From an uncultured SAR86 cluster bacterium (GTDB lineage Bacteria; Pseudomonadota; Gammaproteobacteria; Magnimaribacterales; D2472), in contig CACHII010000001.1 in the NCBI GenBank assembly GCA_902579825.1, positions 1-64,000 on the forward strand: a DNA stretch of 64,000 nt, written 5' to 3'. The position numbers were made by a program, and so were the translations under genes. Below the pieces are notes generated by a model. The model saw only the letters and a list, made by a program, of their open reading frames with translations. It was not told the DNA's origin and did no database searches. This document shows, piece by piece, positions 9,251 through 19,233 of the stretch (its first letter is position 1; the number at the start of each line of letters is the position of its first letter).

Positions 9251-9320
9251 GTTAAATTATGAAATATTTAAAAAGCTTATTTTTTCAATAACATTATACA
9301 TTGAAGTAAAATAACAGATT

Positions 9321-9824
9321 ATGTTTGATAATATTGAATCCTTTTTAACCCAAAATAGTGAACTTGCTTGGATAGCAATATTTGTTTTTGCTTTTATGGA
9401 ATCATTTATTCTATCTGGTCTTTTAGTTTCAAGTGTAATATTGTTCTCAGTTTGTGTATTTGTGTTTAATATGGAAATTCTTCCACTTTATGCAATTGTT
9501 CCTATTGCTATTTTAGGTGCACATTCAGGAGATATGTCAGGTTTTTATTTTGGTAAAACAGTTGGGTCAAAACTTCTACAAACTAAGTTTTTAAAAAAAA
9601 GAGAAAAAACAATAAACAGAGCACAAAGATTTCTCGATAAAACAGGTTCCTACACAGTTATAACAGGAAGATTTATACCTGCTGTGCGACCAATAGTACC
9701 TTTTTTACTTGGAATTTCTGATGTAAAACCTGTAAGATTTTATATAGCTGATATTATTGCTTGTTTGTTGTGGGGAGCAGCATTAGCACTTTTGGTCAGT
9801 GGTGTTGGTTCAGTTATAGGATGA
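9321..9824 (+). CDS. DedA-family inner-membrane protein
   Basis: A 167-residue member of the DedA (SNARE-associated) family, now linked to flipping of membrane lipid carriers. The sequence shows an N-terminal ESF-hydrophobic segment, the glycine-rich GDMSGFYFGK stretch, and the conserved core TGRFIPAVRPIVPFLLG (about residues 110-126), followed by two C-terminal helices. It is first in a three-gene operon: a 61-residue membrane protein follows after 4 nt and the HIT protein 8 nt after that. The arrangement suggests co-expression, but no joint function is evident. Confidence 0.92.
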   Translation: MFDNIESFLTQNSELAWIAIFVFAFMESFILSGLLVSSVILFSVCVFVFNMEILPLYAIVPIAILGAHSGDMSGFYFGKTVGSKLLQTKFLKKREKTINRAQRFLDKTGSYTVITGRFIPAVRPIVPFLLGISDVKPVRFYIADIIACLLWGAALALLVSGVGSVIG

Positions 9825-9828
9825 TTTT

Positions 9829-10014
9829 ATGTTAAGCATATTTATTTTAGTTGTAAGCTCGATTGCGATTTTATACTTATTATTTCAACTAATTAAAGCA
9901 GGCAAGCAAGGAAGATTTGTACAAACTCTTAGGGACTTATTAATTATTTTTTTAGCAATTCTTATGACCGCAGTTATAGCTTATTTAGCTTATAGATTTT
10001 TTAGAGCATTTTAA
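9829..10014 (+). CDS. Small two-helix membrane protein
   Basis: A 61-residue protein between the DedA and HIT genes, spaced by 4 and 8 nt. It has one hydrophobic helix at about residues 2-22, a short basic loop (KAGKQGRF) and a second helix at about 35-56. The codon usage and tight spacing make it a real gene. I do not recognise a family beyond small hypothetical membrane proteins next to DedA or HIT genes. Confidence 0.75.
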   Translation: MLSIFILVVSSIAILYLLFQLIKAGKQGRFVQTLRDLLIIFLAILMTAVIAYLAYRFFRAF

Positions 10015-10022
10015 TAAAACAT

Positions 10023-10364
10023 ATGACTGAAACACTATTTGAAAAAATTATTAAAAAAGAAATTCCTGCTGAGATAATTTATGAAGATGATATTTCAATT
10101 GTTATTAAAGATATAAATCCACAGGCCCCAACACATTTATTAATTATTCCAAAAAAAGTCATACCAAAGTTATCTGATGCAAATCAAGAAGATCAAGAAA
10201 TATTAGGGCATTTGATGTTGGTTGCAGGAAACATGTCTAGGCATCTAAAACTAGATGATACATTTAGACTAATTGTGAATAATGGAGCCAAAGCAGGACA
10301 AAGTGTGTTTCATTTACATTTACACCTTTTGTCAGGTAGAGTGCTTAATTGGCCACCCGGCTAG
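10023..10364 (+). CDS. hinT: HIT-family purine nucleoside phosphoramidase (HinT)
   Basis: A 113-residue protein with the histidine triad HLHLH (residues 97-101) after GQSVF, plus the N-terminal FEKIIKKEIPAEIIYEDD pattern of HINT proteins and APTHLLIIPK in the middle. HINT enzymes hydrolyse AMP bonded to amines or carboxylates in the cytoplasm. The length matches the family. It is last in the DedA operon. Its stop codon lies in a CTAG that also holds the stop of a 33-residue gene on the other strand. Confidence 0.95.
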   Translation: MTETLFEKIIKKEIPAEIIYEDDISIVIKDINPQAPTHLLIIPKKVIPKLSDANQEDQEILGHLMLVAGNMSRHLKLDDTFRLIVNNGAKAGQSVFHLHLHLLSGRVLNWPPG

Positions 10365-10462
10365 TTAAAATATAAATACGCTCCTAGACCAAGTCCAAAG
10401 ATAGTTACTCCAATGCCAACTGCAAAGAGAGCACTATATTTTAATGTTGTATTATCATCCAT
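10361..10462 (-). CDS. Single-helix 33-residue membrane protein
   Basis: An open frame of 33 residues beginning MDDNTTLKYS and ending GLGAYLYFN, with a continuous hydrophobic helix over about residues 10-32. An AAGGGG Shine-Dalgarno sequence lies 7 nt upstream of the ATG, which is unusually good for this AT-rich DNA. It is divergent from the MFS gene and convergent with hinT: both stops lie in the same CTAG. Single-helix proteins of this kind are often small subunits or modulators of membrane complexes. No homologue is recognised. Confidence 0.55.
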   Translation of the reverse strand: MDDNTTLKYSALFAVGIGVTIFGLGLGAYLYFN

Positions 10463-10524
10463 AAATATTCCCCTTGAACTTATAATTATATTAAAAAATA
10501 TCCCTTTTCAACATATTTAATAAT

Positions 10525-10554
10525 TTAACGTGTAAACTTACATAAATTTATAAT
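10525..10554 (+). promoter_or_regulatory. Candidate sigma-70 promoter for the MFS gene
   Basis: TTAACG at 10525-10530 and a consensus TATAAT at 10549-10554 are 18 bp apart, with the ATG at 10573. The start of transcription would leave a very short leader. In such AT-rich DNA a chance match is quite possible. Confidence 0.35.
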
Positions 10555-10572
10555 ACTTTTCAAAATATTAAA

Positions 10573-11808
10573 ATGTCTAAACTTGAAAAAGCATGGATTT
10601 CTTATGATCTTGGTAACTCAGCATTTGCAACCACTGTTTTAGCAGCATTTTTTCCATTATTTTTTCCAGAGTTTTGGGGAAAGGACTTAACCTCAGTGCA
10701 GTCAGCATCATATTTACTTTGGACAGTAGCTCTTTCTAACTTTCTTCTTTTTATAAGCGCTCCTGTAATTGGAGCACTCACAGATATCAACGGTTCAACA
10801 AAAAAGATTTTTATAACTTTTACAGCAATCGCCATTATCTGTGTTGGAGTATTATTTTTTACTAAGGCAGGGATGTGGATTTTTGCATTAATCTTTTTCG
10901 GTGTAGCGAACTATTTCTTTTCAGCTGGTAATATTTTGTATGACAAAATTTTAGTAAAGATTACAAGCCCTGATCGATATTCTAAAATTTCTGGAATAGG
11001 CTATGCATGGGGTTATTTCGGAGGCGGCTTACTTTTTTTAATTAACTCTATAATGTTTATGTTTTGGGAAAGCTTGTGGTTTGAGAACTCTGCTGAAGCA
11101 ATTTTGTTTGCATTTCTTACTGTTTCCATATGGTGGTCTATATTTCTACTTCCTTTGGCCATAAATTATAAAGATGAAAAAATTGTTCAAGATCAAATAC
11201 AGCGAAACATAATTGCAGAATCATTTAAAAAAACTTATTCAACAATCAAATCTATATCTGAAAATAAAAAGATATTTTTATTTTTGCTAGCATTTTTCTT
11301 GTACATCGATGGTGTTCATACTGTAATGAGTTCTGCTGTCTTGTATGCAAAATTATTAAATTTAGATGATAGTGCAATTATTGTTGGATTGTTAATAGTA
11401 CAATTTGTTGCATTTCCATTCACTCTTATATGGGCATACGTTGCTGAGAAATATAATGATAAGTTGGTCATTAATCTCTCAATTTTGATATATATTGGAG
11501 TTATATTGTTCTCACTCACGTTATCTAATGCAATTGAATTTTATATTCTTGCCGCCTTGGTCGGCAGTGTACAAGGTGGGATACAAGCAAGTTCAAGATC
11601 TTTTTTTGCAACTATAATTCCAGCTGAAAGATCTGGAGAATTCTTTGGTTTCTTTAATATGTTTGGAAAAGCTGGTGCTTTTATTGGTCCCACACTTGTT
11701 GGGGTTGCACTTTCGCCTGATAATATTCAATTAGGATTGTTGCCGGTCATTTTATTGTTTGTTCTTGGTGGCATCGTACTTTTAAAAGTAAAACATGAAA
11801 CTATTTAG
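10573..11808 (+). CDS. MFS transporter, UMF1/Atg22-like family
   Basis: A 411-residue carrier with about twelve hydrophobic helices. The opening YDLGNSAFATTVLAAFFPLFF (around residues 9-29) and the GIGYAWGYFGGG stretch (about 142-153) are characteristic of the bacterial relatives of the vacuolar amino-acid effluxer Atg22. The substrate is unknown; amino-acid export is the guess by family. A small membrane protein gene overlaps its 3' end by 14 nt in another frame. Confidence 0.88.
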   Translation: MSKLEKAWISYDLGNSAFATTVLAAFFPLFFPEFWGKDLTSVQSASYLLWTVALSNFLLFISAPVIGALTDINGSTKKIFITFTAIAIICVGVLFFTKAGMWIFALIFFGVANYFFSAGNILYDKILVKITSPDRYSKISGIGYAWGYFGGGLLFLINSIMFMFWESLWFENSAEAILFAFLTVSIWWSIFLLPLAINYKDEKIVQDQIQRNIIAESFKKTYSTIKSISENKKIFLFLLAFFLYIDGVHTVMSSAVLYAKLLNLDDSAIIVGLLIVQFVAFPFTLIWAYVAEKYNDKLVINLSILIYIGVILFSLTLSNAIEFYILAALVGSVQGGIQASSRSFFATIIPAERSGEFFGFFNMFGKAGAFIGPTLVGVALSPDNIQLGLLPVILLFVLGGIVLLKVKHETI

Positions 11809-11980
11809 TAAAAAGTCTATTATTTTTTATAGTGTATTAGGAGCAATAACCGCTTTTATTATAGCTCCGTTGATAAGAAGCTTTCTTCATTATTCTTTTA
11901 CTGTTGAGCTGCTTATCACAACAGCTATTATCATTCCAATGTACGCAGTAATAACAAGATTAGCAAGAAAGTATCTTTAA
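11795..11980 (+). CDS. Small two-helix membrane protein after the MFS gene
   Basis: A 61-residue protein starting inside the last 14 nt of the MFS gene, so probably translated by coupling. Hydrophobic segments cover about residues 9-28 and 36-54, with a basic end (RLARKYL). It is convergent with the glycerophosphodiesterase, overlapping it by 4 nt. No family is recognised. Confidence 0.65.
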   Translation: MKLFSKKSIIFYSVLGAITAFIIAPLIRSFLHYSFTVELLITTAIIIPMYAVITRLARKYL

Positions 11981-12711
11981 GTTTTTTCTAGGGTCTCAAA
12001 CAATAACTTTGGCCTGTCTGTAATAATCCCATCAACTTCAAGTTGTATTAAATATCTGAAAGTTTCAACATCATTAATAGTCCATACCATGATTTTGATA
12101 TCTTTAGATTTTAGATATTCAATAAATCTTTTAGTTACTATCTTTACACCATAGTATTTCATTGGAACTTGTAAACAATCGCCCTTGAGAGGACTATTAA
12201 TTAATTTATATCTTGAAAGCAAAGTTTTAAAAACTTCATGGGGGCCCATTGATATACATAAGTTTGGTGAAACAGATCTTACTCGCTCTAATCGTTTGCT
12301 GCTGAAGCTGGCAATACATACTCTATCTGAAGAATTATTTTTTTGAATAACATTCAAAGCTGGTTCAACCACCTCATCAGTTTTGAAATCTATTTGAAAA
12401 GATAAATCTGGAAACTTATTTAGAGCATCTTCTAGTTTGGGAATTTTATGATTGTTAAATATGGTAAGACTGTCAATTTCATCACTTTTTAATGAATCAA
12501 ATTTTTTTGGTATTTCACAAATTCTTTTGAGATCATCATCATGAAATATATACGGAATTCCATCTGATGACACTTGAACATCTGTTTCAATAAACTTACA
12601 TCCCAAAGACTGTGAATATTCAAATGATTCAAGTGTATTTTCATATGATTCCTCTGCACCGCCCCTGTGAGCAAGAACTTCGATTCCTTTATAATCTAGA
12701 TAAGTTTTCAT
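11977..12711 (-). CDS. Glycerophosphodiester phosphodiesterase (GDPD/UgpQ type)
   Basis: A 244-residue single-domain GDPD that would split glycerophosphodiesters into glycerol-3-phosphate and an alcohol. Catalytic and metal residues are all visible: HRGG (15-18), EN (24-25), ETD (42-44) and HDD (57-59), with the late WTIND signature. There is no signal peptide, so it is cytoplasmic like UgpQ rather than periplasmic like GlpQ. It is divergent from an acyltransferase gene with 64 nt between. It adds to the phosphorus-salvage genes in this window, although no glycerophosphodiester importer is nearby. Confidence 0.93.
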   Translation of the reverse strand: MKTYLDYKGIEVLAHRGGAEESYENTLESFEYSQSLGCKFIETDVQVSSDGIPYIFHDDDLKRICEIPKKFDSLKSDEIDSLTIFNNHKIPKLEDALNKFPDLSFQIDFKTDEVVEPALNVIQKNNSSDRVCIASFSSKRLERVRSVSPNLCISMGPHEVFKTLLSRYKLINSPLKGDCLQVPMKYYGVKIVTKRFIEYLKSKDIKIMVWTINDVETFRYLIQLEVDGIITDRPKLLFETLEKT

Positions 12712-12775
12712 TTAAGGTTATTGTATACATTATTAATGTAAAATATATCTCACATATAAAGTTCAAAAAATTTTT

Positions 12776-13885
12776 GTGGATAAATTTAATTCAATAAGAC
12801 CTTATAACGATGAAGAGGTTAATAATGTATTAATAGATCTCTCTAATAATAGAAGATTTTTAAAAATGTTATTTACAACCGGGAAATTTAATCAGATAAG
12901 GTATCTACCTTTTTCAAGAAAAATCTTAAGCTATTTATTAAAAAAAAGAATTAAAGATATTGATTCAATAAAAAAATATCAAAATATATTTGAGGATGTT
13001 GTTGTAGATATAGTTAAAAAATCTATCACTAACTTTACAGTATCTGGAATCGAGAACATTCATCCTGATAAAGGATATTTATTTATTGCTAACCACAGAG
13101 ATATAACGCTCGATTCTGCGTTATTGAATTTAAGTTTGCACCAAAATAACCTATCCACTACGTATAATGCGGTTGGTAATAATTTATTAAGCGAAAAATG
13201 GGCATCTGATCTTATGAGATTAAATAAAAGCTTTATTATTGATAGAAGTGATAAATCAAAGAGAGATATTTACAAGAGCTTAAATTTAGCATCTGAGTTT
13301 ATTTTTAATGCAATAAATAATATAAATCATTCTATTTGGATTGCACAAAGACAGGGTAGGTCAAAAGATGGCAATGATTATACCGATCCATCTGTTATTA
13401 AAATGATACATTTGAATGCAAGGAAAAAAATAAGTTTATCTGAGTACCTAAATAAATTAAATGTAGTACCTGTTTCAATTTCATATGAAAAAGATCCGAA
13501 TGATATATTAAAGGCAAAAGAGTTATACCTAACAGATTTAAATAAAATTTACATAAAGGAAAGAAAAGAAGATATGCAAAGTATTGCTCAGGGCATAAAT
13601 GGACAAAAAGGAAATGTTAATTTAACTATCGGAAATGTTATGACTTTCAATTCAGATTCTTATGAAGAATGTTCTTACGAAATTACTAAAAATATTAGAA
13701 AGTTATACTATATACATCCAACGAACTTTGCCGCTGCAATTATGCTAGGAAGAGATATTGCATATTCTAAAGAATGGAGACACAAAATAACAAGGTCAAC
13801 CGAATACTTAAATAGAAGGATAAGTTTAATACCGGATGAAATGCATCCATATCTTTTAAGTCAATATAGTAATTCTATTTCCTAA
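12776..13885 (+). CDS. Glycerolphosphate acyltransferase-like protein (PlsB/PlsC superfamily)
   Basis: A 369-residue acyltransferase. The catalytic block NHRD is at residues 106-109, after KGYLFIA. The third block reads IWIAQRQGRSKDGND, the equivalent of the EGTRS motif, in the variant form used by a subgroup annotated as 1-acyl-glycerol-3-phosphate acyltransferase. The start is GTG at 12776; no ATG gives a better N-terminus. The acyl acceptor is not certain. It would work in phospholipid synthesis at the inner membrane. The divergent glycerophosphodiesterase suggests a shared lipid theme. Confidence 0.82.
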   Translation: MDKFNSIRPYNDEEVNNVLIDLSNNRRFLKMLFTTGKFNQIRYLPFSRKILSYLLKKRIKDIDSIKKYQNIFEDVVVDIVKKSITNFTVSGIENIHPDKGYLFIANHRDITLDSALLNLSLHQNNLSTTYNAVGNNLLSEKWASDLMRLNKSFIIDRSDKSKRDIYKSLNLASEFIFNAINNINHSIWIAQRQGRSKDGNDYTDPSVIKMIHLNARKKISLSEYLNKLNVVPVSISYEKDPNDILKAKELYLTDLNKIYIKERKEDMQSIAQGINGQKGNVNLTIGNVMTFNSDSYEECSYEITKNIRKLYYIHPTNFAAAIMLGRDIAYSKEWRHKITRSTEYLNRRISLIPDEMHPYLLSQYSNSIS

Positions 13886-13893
13886 AAATTTTG

Positions 13894-13928
13894 AAAAAAG
13901 AGAAGGGTTAATTACTTAACCCTTCTCT
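13894..13928 (-). terminator. Rho-independent terminator of the amtB operon
   Basis: A perfect 13-bp stem (AGAGAAGGGTTAA on the plus strand at 13899-13911 and its complement at 13916-13928, 4-base loop) is followed on the minus strand by a T run (13898-13894). It lies about 60 nt after the amtB stop. The plus strand lacks a T tail, so it mainly serves the minus-strand operon, though the stem could also protect the acyltransferase mRNA end. Confidence 0.85.
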
Positions 13929-13987
13929 AAAAATTTAATATTTTGACTATATTTGGGGGAGCACTTTATGCAGTCATAAGTATTAAA

Positions 13988-15244
13988 TTATTTAAACTCT
14001 GGATAGGCTTCAACTCCTATCTCAGAAACGTCAAGACCAAGGTCTTGATCTTCATCTGAAGCTCTAATTGGCATAAATGAATCAATTGCAAGAGTTGCAG
14101 CATAGCTGACAACAAACGTGAATCCTGCAATTGCAATAACACCAATAAATTGAGTTACAAAATTTGCACCGCCTGTAAATGTAACAGCAAGCACGCCAAA
14201 TATACCAACAACCCCGTGCGCAGATATTGCACCTACAGGATCGTCAATACCTGATTTTTCAAGCGTGAGTATTGAGAAATAAACAATGATTCCTCCAATA
14301 GCTCCAACTAATATAGCAACACCACCAGATGGACTCAATGGATCAGCTGTGATTGCAACTAGACCGGCAATTGCTCCATTTATTGCCATAGTAACATCCA
14401 TTTTACCTGTCGCGATTAAGCTCATCAGCAGTGCAGCTACCACACCGCCTGCTGCAGCCATATTTGTATTTAGAAAAACTTGGCTAACTGCGATAGCACT
14501 TCCTTCACTGGCAACGGCAAGTTCAGAGCCGCCATTAAAACCAAACCATCCTAACCAAAGGATCCACGCACCAAGTGCAGCTAAAGGGATATTTGACCCT
14601 GGCATAGGATTCACAGAACCGTCATATCCATATTTGCCTTTTCTTGGACCTAAAACCATTACCACTGCAAGAGCTGCAGCTGCGCCACATAAATGAACGG
14701 TGCCTGATCCAGCGTAGTCAGAATAACCCATCTGGTTTAGAAAACCTCCACCCCAGTTCCAATAACCCTGTATAGGATATATAAATCCAGTAAGAATAAT
14801 TGCAAAAATATAAAAGGGTAATAATTTCATTCTTCCAGCGACTGCTCCTGAAACAATCGACATAGCTGTAGCAACAAAAACTACTTGGAAAAAGAAGTCA
14901 GCTTGCTGTGAATAATCCATACCATAAGGCATACCAATTTCTTCATTAGGTAACCCAGTTGATAAAGTGACTGAAGTACCAATGGCTGGTAGATACCCAT
15001 CTAAAAATTCTACACCAAGCCAGCTTAATGCACTTTCACTTGGATACATTAATACAAAACCACACACCAAATACATGATGCAAGCTATTGAGTATAATCC
15101 CAGATTTTTAGTAACTATTTCAGATACATCTTTCTTTTGCACTAATCCAGCTTCAAGCATGGTAAAACCAGCCGCCATCCACATAACAAGTGCACCAGCC
15201 ATAACTGCATAAAAGGTATCTAATGCAAATTTAATTTCTTCCAT
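13988..15244 (-). CDS. amtB: Ammonium transporter AmtB
   Basis: A 418-residue ammonium channel with eleven hydrophobic helices. Typical stretches are the N-terminal MWMAAGFTMLEAGLV, WNWGGGFLNQMGYSDYAGSG before the first pore histidine (GTVHL), WFGFNGGSEL and the second pore histidine in SAHGVVG. It is the last gene of torF-glnK-amtB, 16 nt after glnK, under a sigma-54 promoter. GlnK would block the channel when nitrogen is plentiful. Confidence 0.96.
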   Translation of the reverse strand: MEEIKFALDTFYAVMAGALVMWMAAGFTMLEAGLVQKKDVSEIVTKNLGLYSIACIMYLVCGFVLMYPSESALSWLGVEFLDGYLPAIGTSVTLSTGLPNEEIGMPYGMDYSQQADFFFQVVFVATAMSIVSGAVAGRMKLLPFYIFAIILTGFIYPIQGYWNWGGGFLNQMGYSDYAGSGTVHLCGAAAALAVVMVLGPRKGKYGYDGSVNPMPGSNIPLAALGAWILWLGWFGFNGGSELAVASEGSAIAVSQVFLNTNMAAAGGVVAALLMSLIATGKMDVTMAINGAIAGLVAITADPLSPSGGVAILVGAIGGIIVYFSILTLEKSGIDDPVGAISAHGVVGIFGVLAVTFTGGANFVTQFIGVIAIAGFTFVVSYAATLAIDSFMPIRASDEDQDLGLDVSEIGVEAYPEFK

Positions 15245-15260
15245 AATATCTCCTTAAAAT

Positions 15261-16209
<949 letters not shown>

Positions 16210-16244
16210 TTAATTCTCCTTATAAAAATCATTTACTTTATTAA

Positions 16245-16260
16245 TGCAATTAACGTGCCA
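16245..16260 (-). promoter_or_regulatory. Sigma-54 (RpoN) promoter for torF-glnK-amtB
   Basis: Read on the minus strand, TGGCACG-TTAA-TTGCA has the -24 GG and -12 GC elements exactly 12 bp apart and matches the consensus at almost every position. It lies about 35 nt upstream of the torF ATG, the right distance. In so AT-rich a sequence this match is unlikely to be chance. NtrC would be the expected activator; I could not pick out a convincing NtrC site in the remaining 64 nt before the SDR gene. Confidence 0.88.
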
Positions 16261-16324
16261 AATATACAAATACTGTTTTTTATTTTCCAAAAAGTTATAA
16301 TTTTGAGCATTAAATGGAGTTTTT

Positions 16325-17095
16325 ATGGAACTAAAAGATTCAATTGCATTAGTAACAGGTGGTGCATCAGGTTTAGGTCAAGCAACTGTAGAAGAATTTG
16401 TCTCTAAAGGGGCTAAAGCTGTTATTTTAGATATCAATGAAGATAATGCTAAAAAAATTATTGATGACTTGGGCCGAGATAATGTTTTATTTATATCAAC
16501 AAATATTATGGAAGAAGAGCCTGTTATAAATGCAGTTAATCAAATCAAAGAAAAATTTGGCGGTTTACACATAGCCGTGAATTGTGCTGGAACGGGTTAT
16601 CCTGGAAGAATACTTGGTAAAGAAGCACCTCATCCCCTAGATGCCTTCAAGTTTATTATTAATCTCAATCTTGTTGGGACATTTAACGTGATGAGAATCG
16701 CTGCAGAGTTAATGGACAAAAATGAACCAAATGAAGAGGGAGAAAAAGGCGTAATTATTAATACAGCGTCTATAGCAGGTTATGAAGGTCAAATTGGTCA
16801 ATCAGCTTATAGTGCTTCAAAAGCTGGCGTAATAGGATTAACTCTAACCGCAGCAAGAGATCTTGCTAGACACGCAGTCAGGGTATGTACAATAGCTCCT
16901 GGAATTTTTGATACTCCTCTTATGCAACTAGCACCTGACAAAGTAAGAGATCCATTACTCGATTCTACTCAATTTCCTCATAGATTTGGAAAACCTAGCG
17001 AATTTGCTAATTTAGCTGTACACATTGTAGAGAATGCTTATCTAAATGGAGAAACAATAAGACTTGATTCTGCAATGAGAATGAAGCCAAGATAA
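16325..17095 (+). CDS. SDR dehydrogenase, 3-hydroxyacyl-CoA dehydrogenase (HSD10) type
   Basis: A 256-residue classical short-chain dehydrogenase. The cofactor loop is TGGASGLG (11-18), with Asp36 after the second strand favouring NAD. NCAG is at 86-89, and the catalytic Ser149, Tyr162 and Lys166 (YSASK) are intact. The insertion and the IAPGIFDTPL stretch match the HSD17B10-like 3-hydroxyacyl-CoA dehydrogenases used in fatty-acid or branched-chain oxidation. It stands alone, starting downstream of the torF promoter on the other strand. The substrate assignment is by family only. Confidence 0.85.
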   Translation: MELKDSIALVTGGASGLGQATVEEFVSKGAKAVILDINEDNAKKIIDDLGRDNVLFISTNIMEEEPVINAVNQIKEKFGGLHIAVNCAGTGYPGRILGKEAPHPLDAFKFIINLNLVGTFNVMRIAAELMDKNEPNEEGEKGVIINTASIAGYEGQIGQSAYSASKAGVIGLTLTAARDLARHAVRVCTIAPGIFDTPLMQLAPDKVRDPLLDSTQFPHRFGKPSEFANLAVHIVENAYLNGETIRLDSAMRMKPR

Positions 17096-17227
17096 TTACT
17101 GAACAGCAACCCAGTAAGTGGCTGCAATGACAGCAACAATTATTAAAAATAAGACTACTCTAGCGTCACTTTTGCTATCAAGATTAGCCTCTTCAGATTC
17201 ATAAAATTCTTTATATTCATCTTTCAT
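17096..17227 (-). CDS. Small single-helix protein, 43 residues
   Basis: A 43-residue frame with an acidic N-terminus (MKDEYKEFYESEEANLD) and one C-terminal membrane helix (about 23-42, ending TYWVAVQ). It starts 2 nt after the reductase stop, and its GGAG ribosome site sits inside the last codons of that gene, so translation is likely coupled. It is third in a minus-strand run trxB-reductase-this gene. No family is recognised. Confidence 0.6.
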   Translation of the reverse strand: MKDEYKEFYESEEANLDSKSDARVVLFLIIVAVIAATYWVAVQ

Positions 17228-17229
17228 AT

Positions 17230-18213
17230 TTATACTCCATGCTCAATAACAATCCTTCCAATCTGCTCACCATTTAAAATTTTATTTATTTCATTTTCAA
17301 TGTCGTAAATTTTAACAGTCTTTGTTTGATTTGAAAGATCTATTGACCATTCATTAGCTAAAAGATTCCATAATTCTATTTTAAGATTAATAGGAGACTC
17401 TGCTGAATCAACTCCTGATAGTTGAACTCCTCTCAAAATAAAAGGAAAAACAGACGAAGTAAACATAGCGCCCCCAACATTTCCACAACAAGAAACCACC
17501 CCGTTATTAGATATCATTGATATCATTTTAGCTAACATTTCACCGCCAACAGTATCAACAGCTGATGAATATGATGCTTTATCAAGTGGCTTTAATGGTT
17601 CTGACATAAAATCATTTCTAGAAATTATTTTAGTAGCTCCTATTGAAGTTAGCATCTCATTCTCATTTGGTTTACCAGTTATAGCGTGCACTTTATACCC
17701 AAGTTTTGATAATAAATTAACTGCTATAGATCCAACTCCTCCAGTAGCGCCTGAAACTAAAATCGGAAGAGTGTTTGAAACATCGCCAAGCATAAGTTTA
17801 TCCACACACTCTGCTGCTGTAATTCCAGCAGTTCCATGACACATAGCATTAAAAAGAGATAAATTTTTTGGGAGTTTAACTACCCATTCTGATGGTAAAT
17901 GTACAATTTCTCCAAACCCACCAAATTCTGCCATTCCTATTTTATATCCAGTAGCAATAACCTTGTCTCCAGGTATAAATTCATCTGAAGAAGACTCTAT
18001 GATTTCTCCAGCAACATCTACACCAGGAACAAAAGGGTATGATCTTACAACGCCTTTTGCACCAGTTGCAGCAAGAGCGTCTTTATAATTTAATGAAGAA
18101 TACTTAACCTTAATTAACAGTCGACCATCTTCCAGATCTGGGGCATCAAGCTCTTTTATAGACCCTATAAACTCTCCACCATTTTCTTCGACTAAATATG
18201 CTTTGTATTTCAT
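17230..18213 (-). CDS. YhdH/AcuI-type acryloyl-CoA reductase or quinone oxidoreductase
   Basis: A 327-residue medium-chain dehydrogenase/reductase without zinc ligands. Family marks are SSLNYKDALAATG (39-51), YPFVPGVDVAGE (59-70), the NADPH loop SGATGGVGS (154-162) and the late FILRGVQLSGVDS. The YhdH/YhfP group includes AcuI, which reduces toxic acryloyl-CoA to propionyl-CoA, a function important to marine bacteria that use DMSP. No other DMSP gene is in the window, so this role is only possible. It begins 2 nt after trxB. Confidence 0.87.
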   Translation of the reverse strand: MKYKAYLVEENGGEFIGSIKELDAPDLEDGRLLIKVKYSSLNYKDALAATGAKGVVRSYPFVPGVDVAGEIIESSSDEFIPGDKVIATGYKIGMAEFGGFGEIVHLPSEWVVKLPKNLSLFNAMCHGTAGITAAECVDKLMLGDVSNTLPILVSGATGGVGSIAVNLLSKLGYKVHAITGKPNENEMLTSIGATKIISRNDFMSEPLKPLDKASYSSAVDTVGGEMLAKMISMISNNGVVSCCGNVGGAMFTSSVFPFILRGVQLSGVDSAESPINLKIELWNLLANEWSIDLSNQTKTVKIYDIENEINKILNGEQIGRIVIEHGV

Positions 18214-18215
18214 TT

Positions 18216-19193
<978 letters not shown>

Positions 19194-19233
19194 TTATGCC
19201 TATAATTACATATATATTACATAAATTATTTTG

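Noticed and set aside
14286-14696. 136-residue plus-strand frame opposite amtB
   Set aside because: It is an antisense shadow of a well-supported amtB gene; low-complexity Ala/Pro/Ile content mirrors the membrane helices on the other strand.
17230-18213. Firm call as AcuI of DMSP catabolism
   Set aside because: The family is right, but no DMSP lyase, demethylase or propionate gene is in the window to support the pathway.
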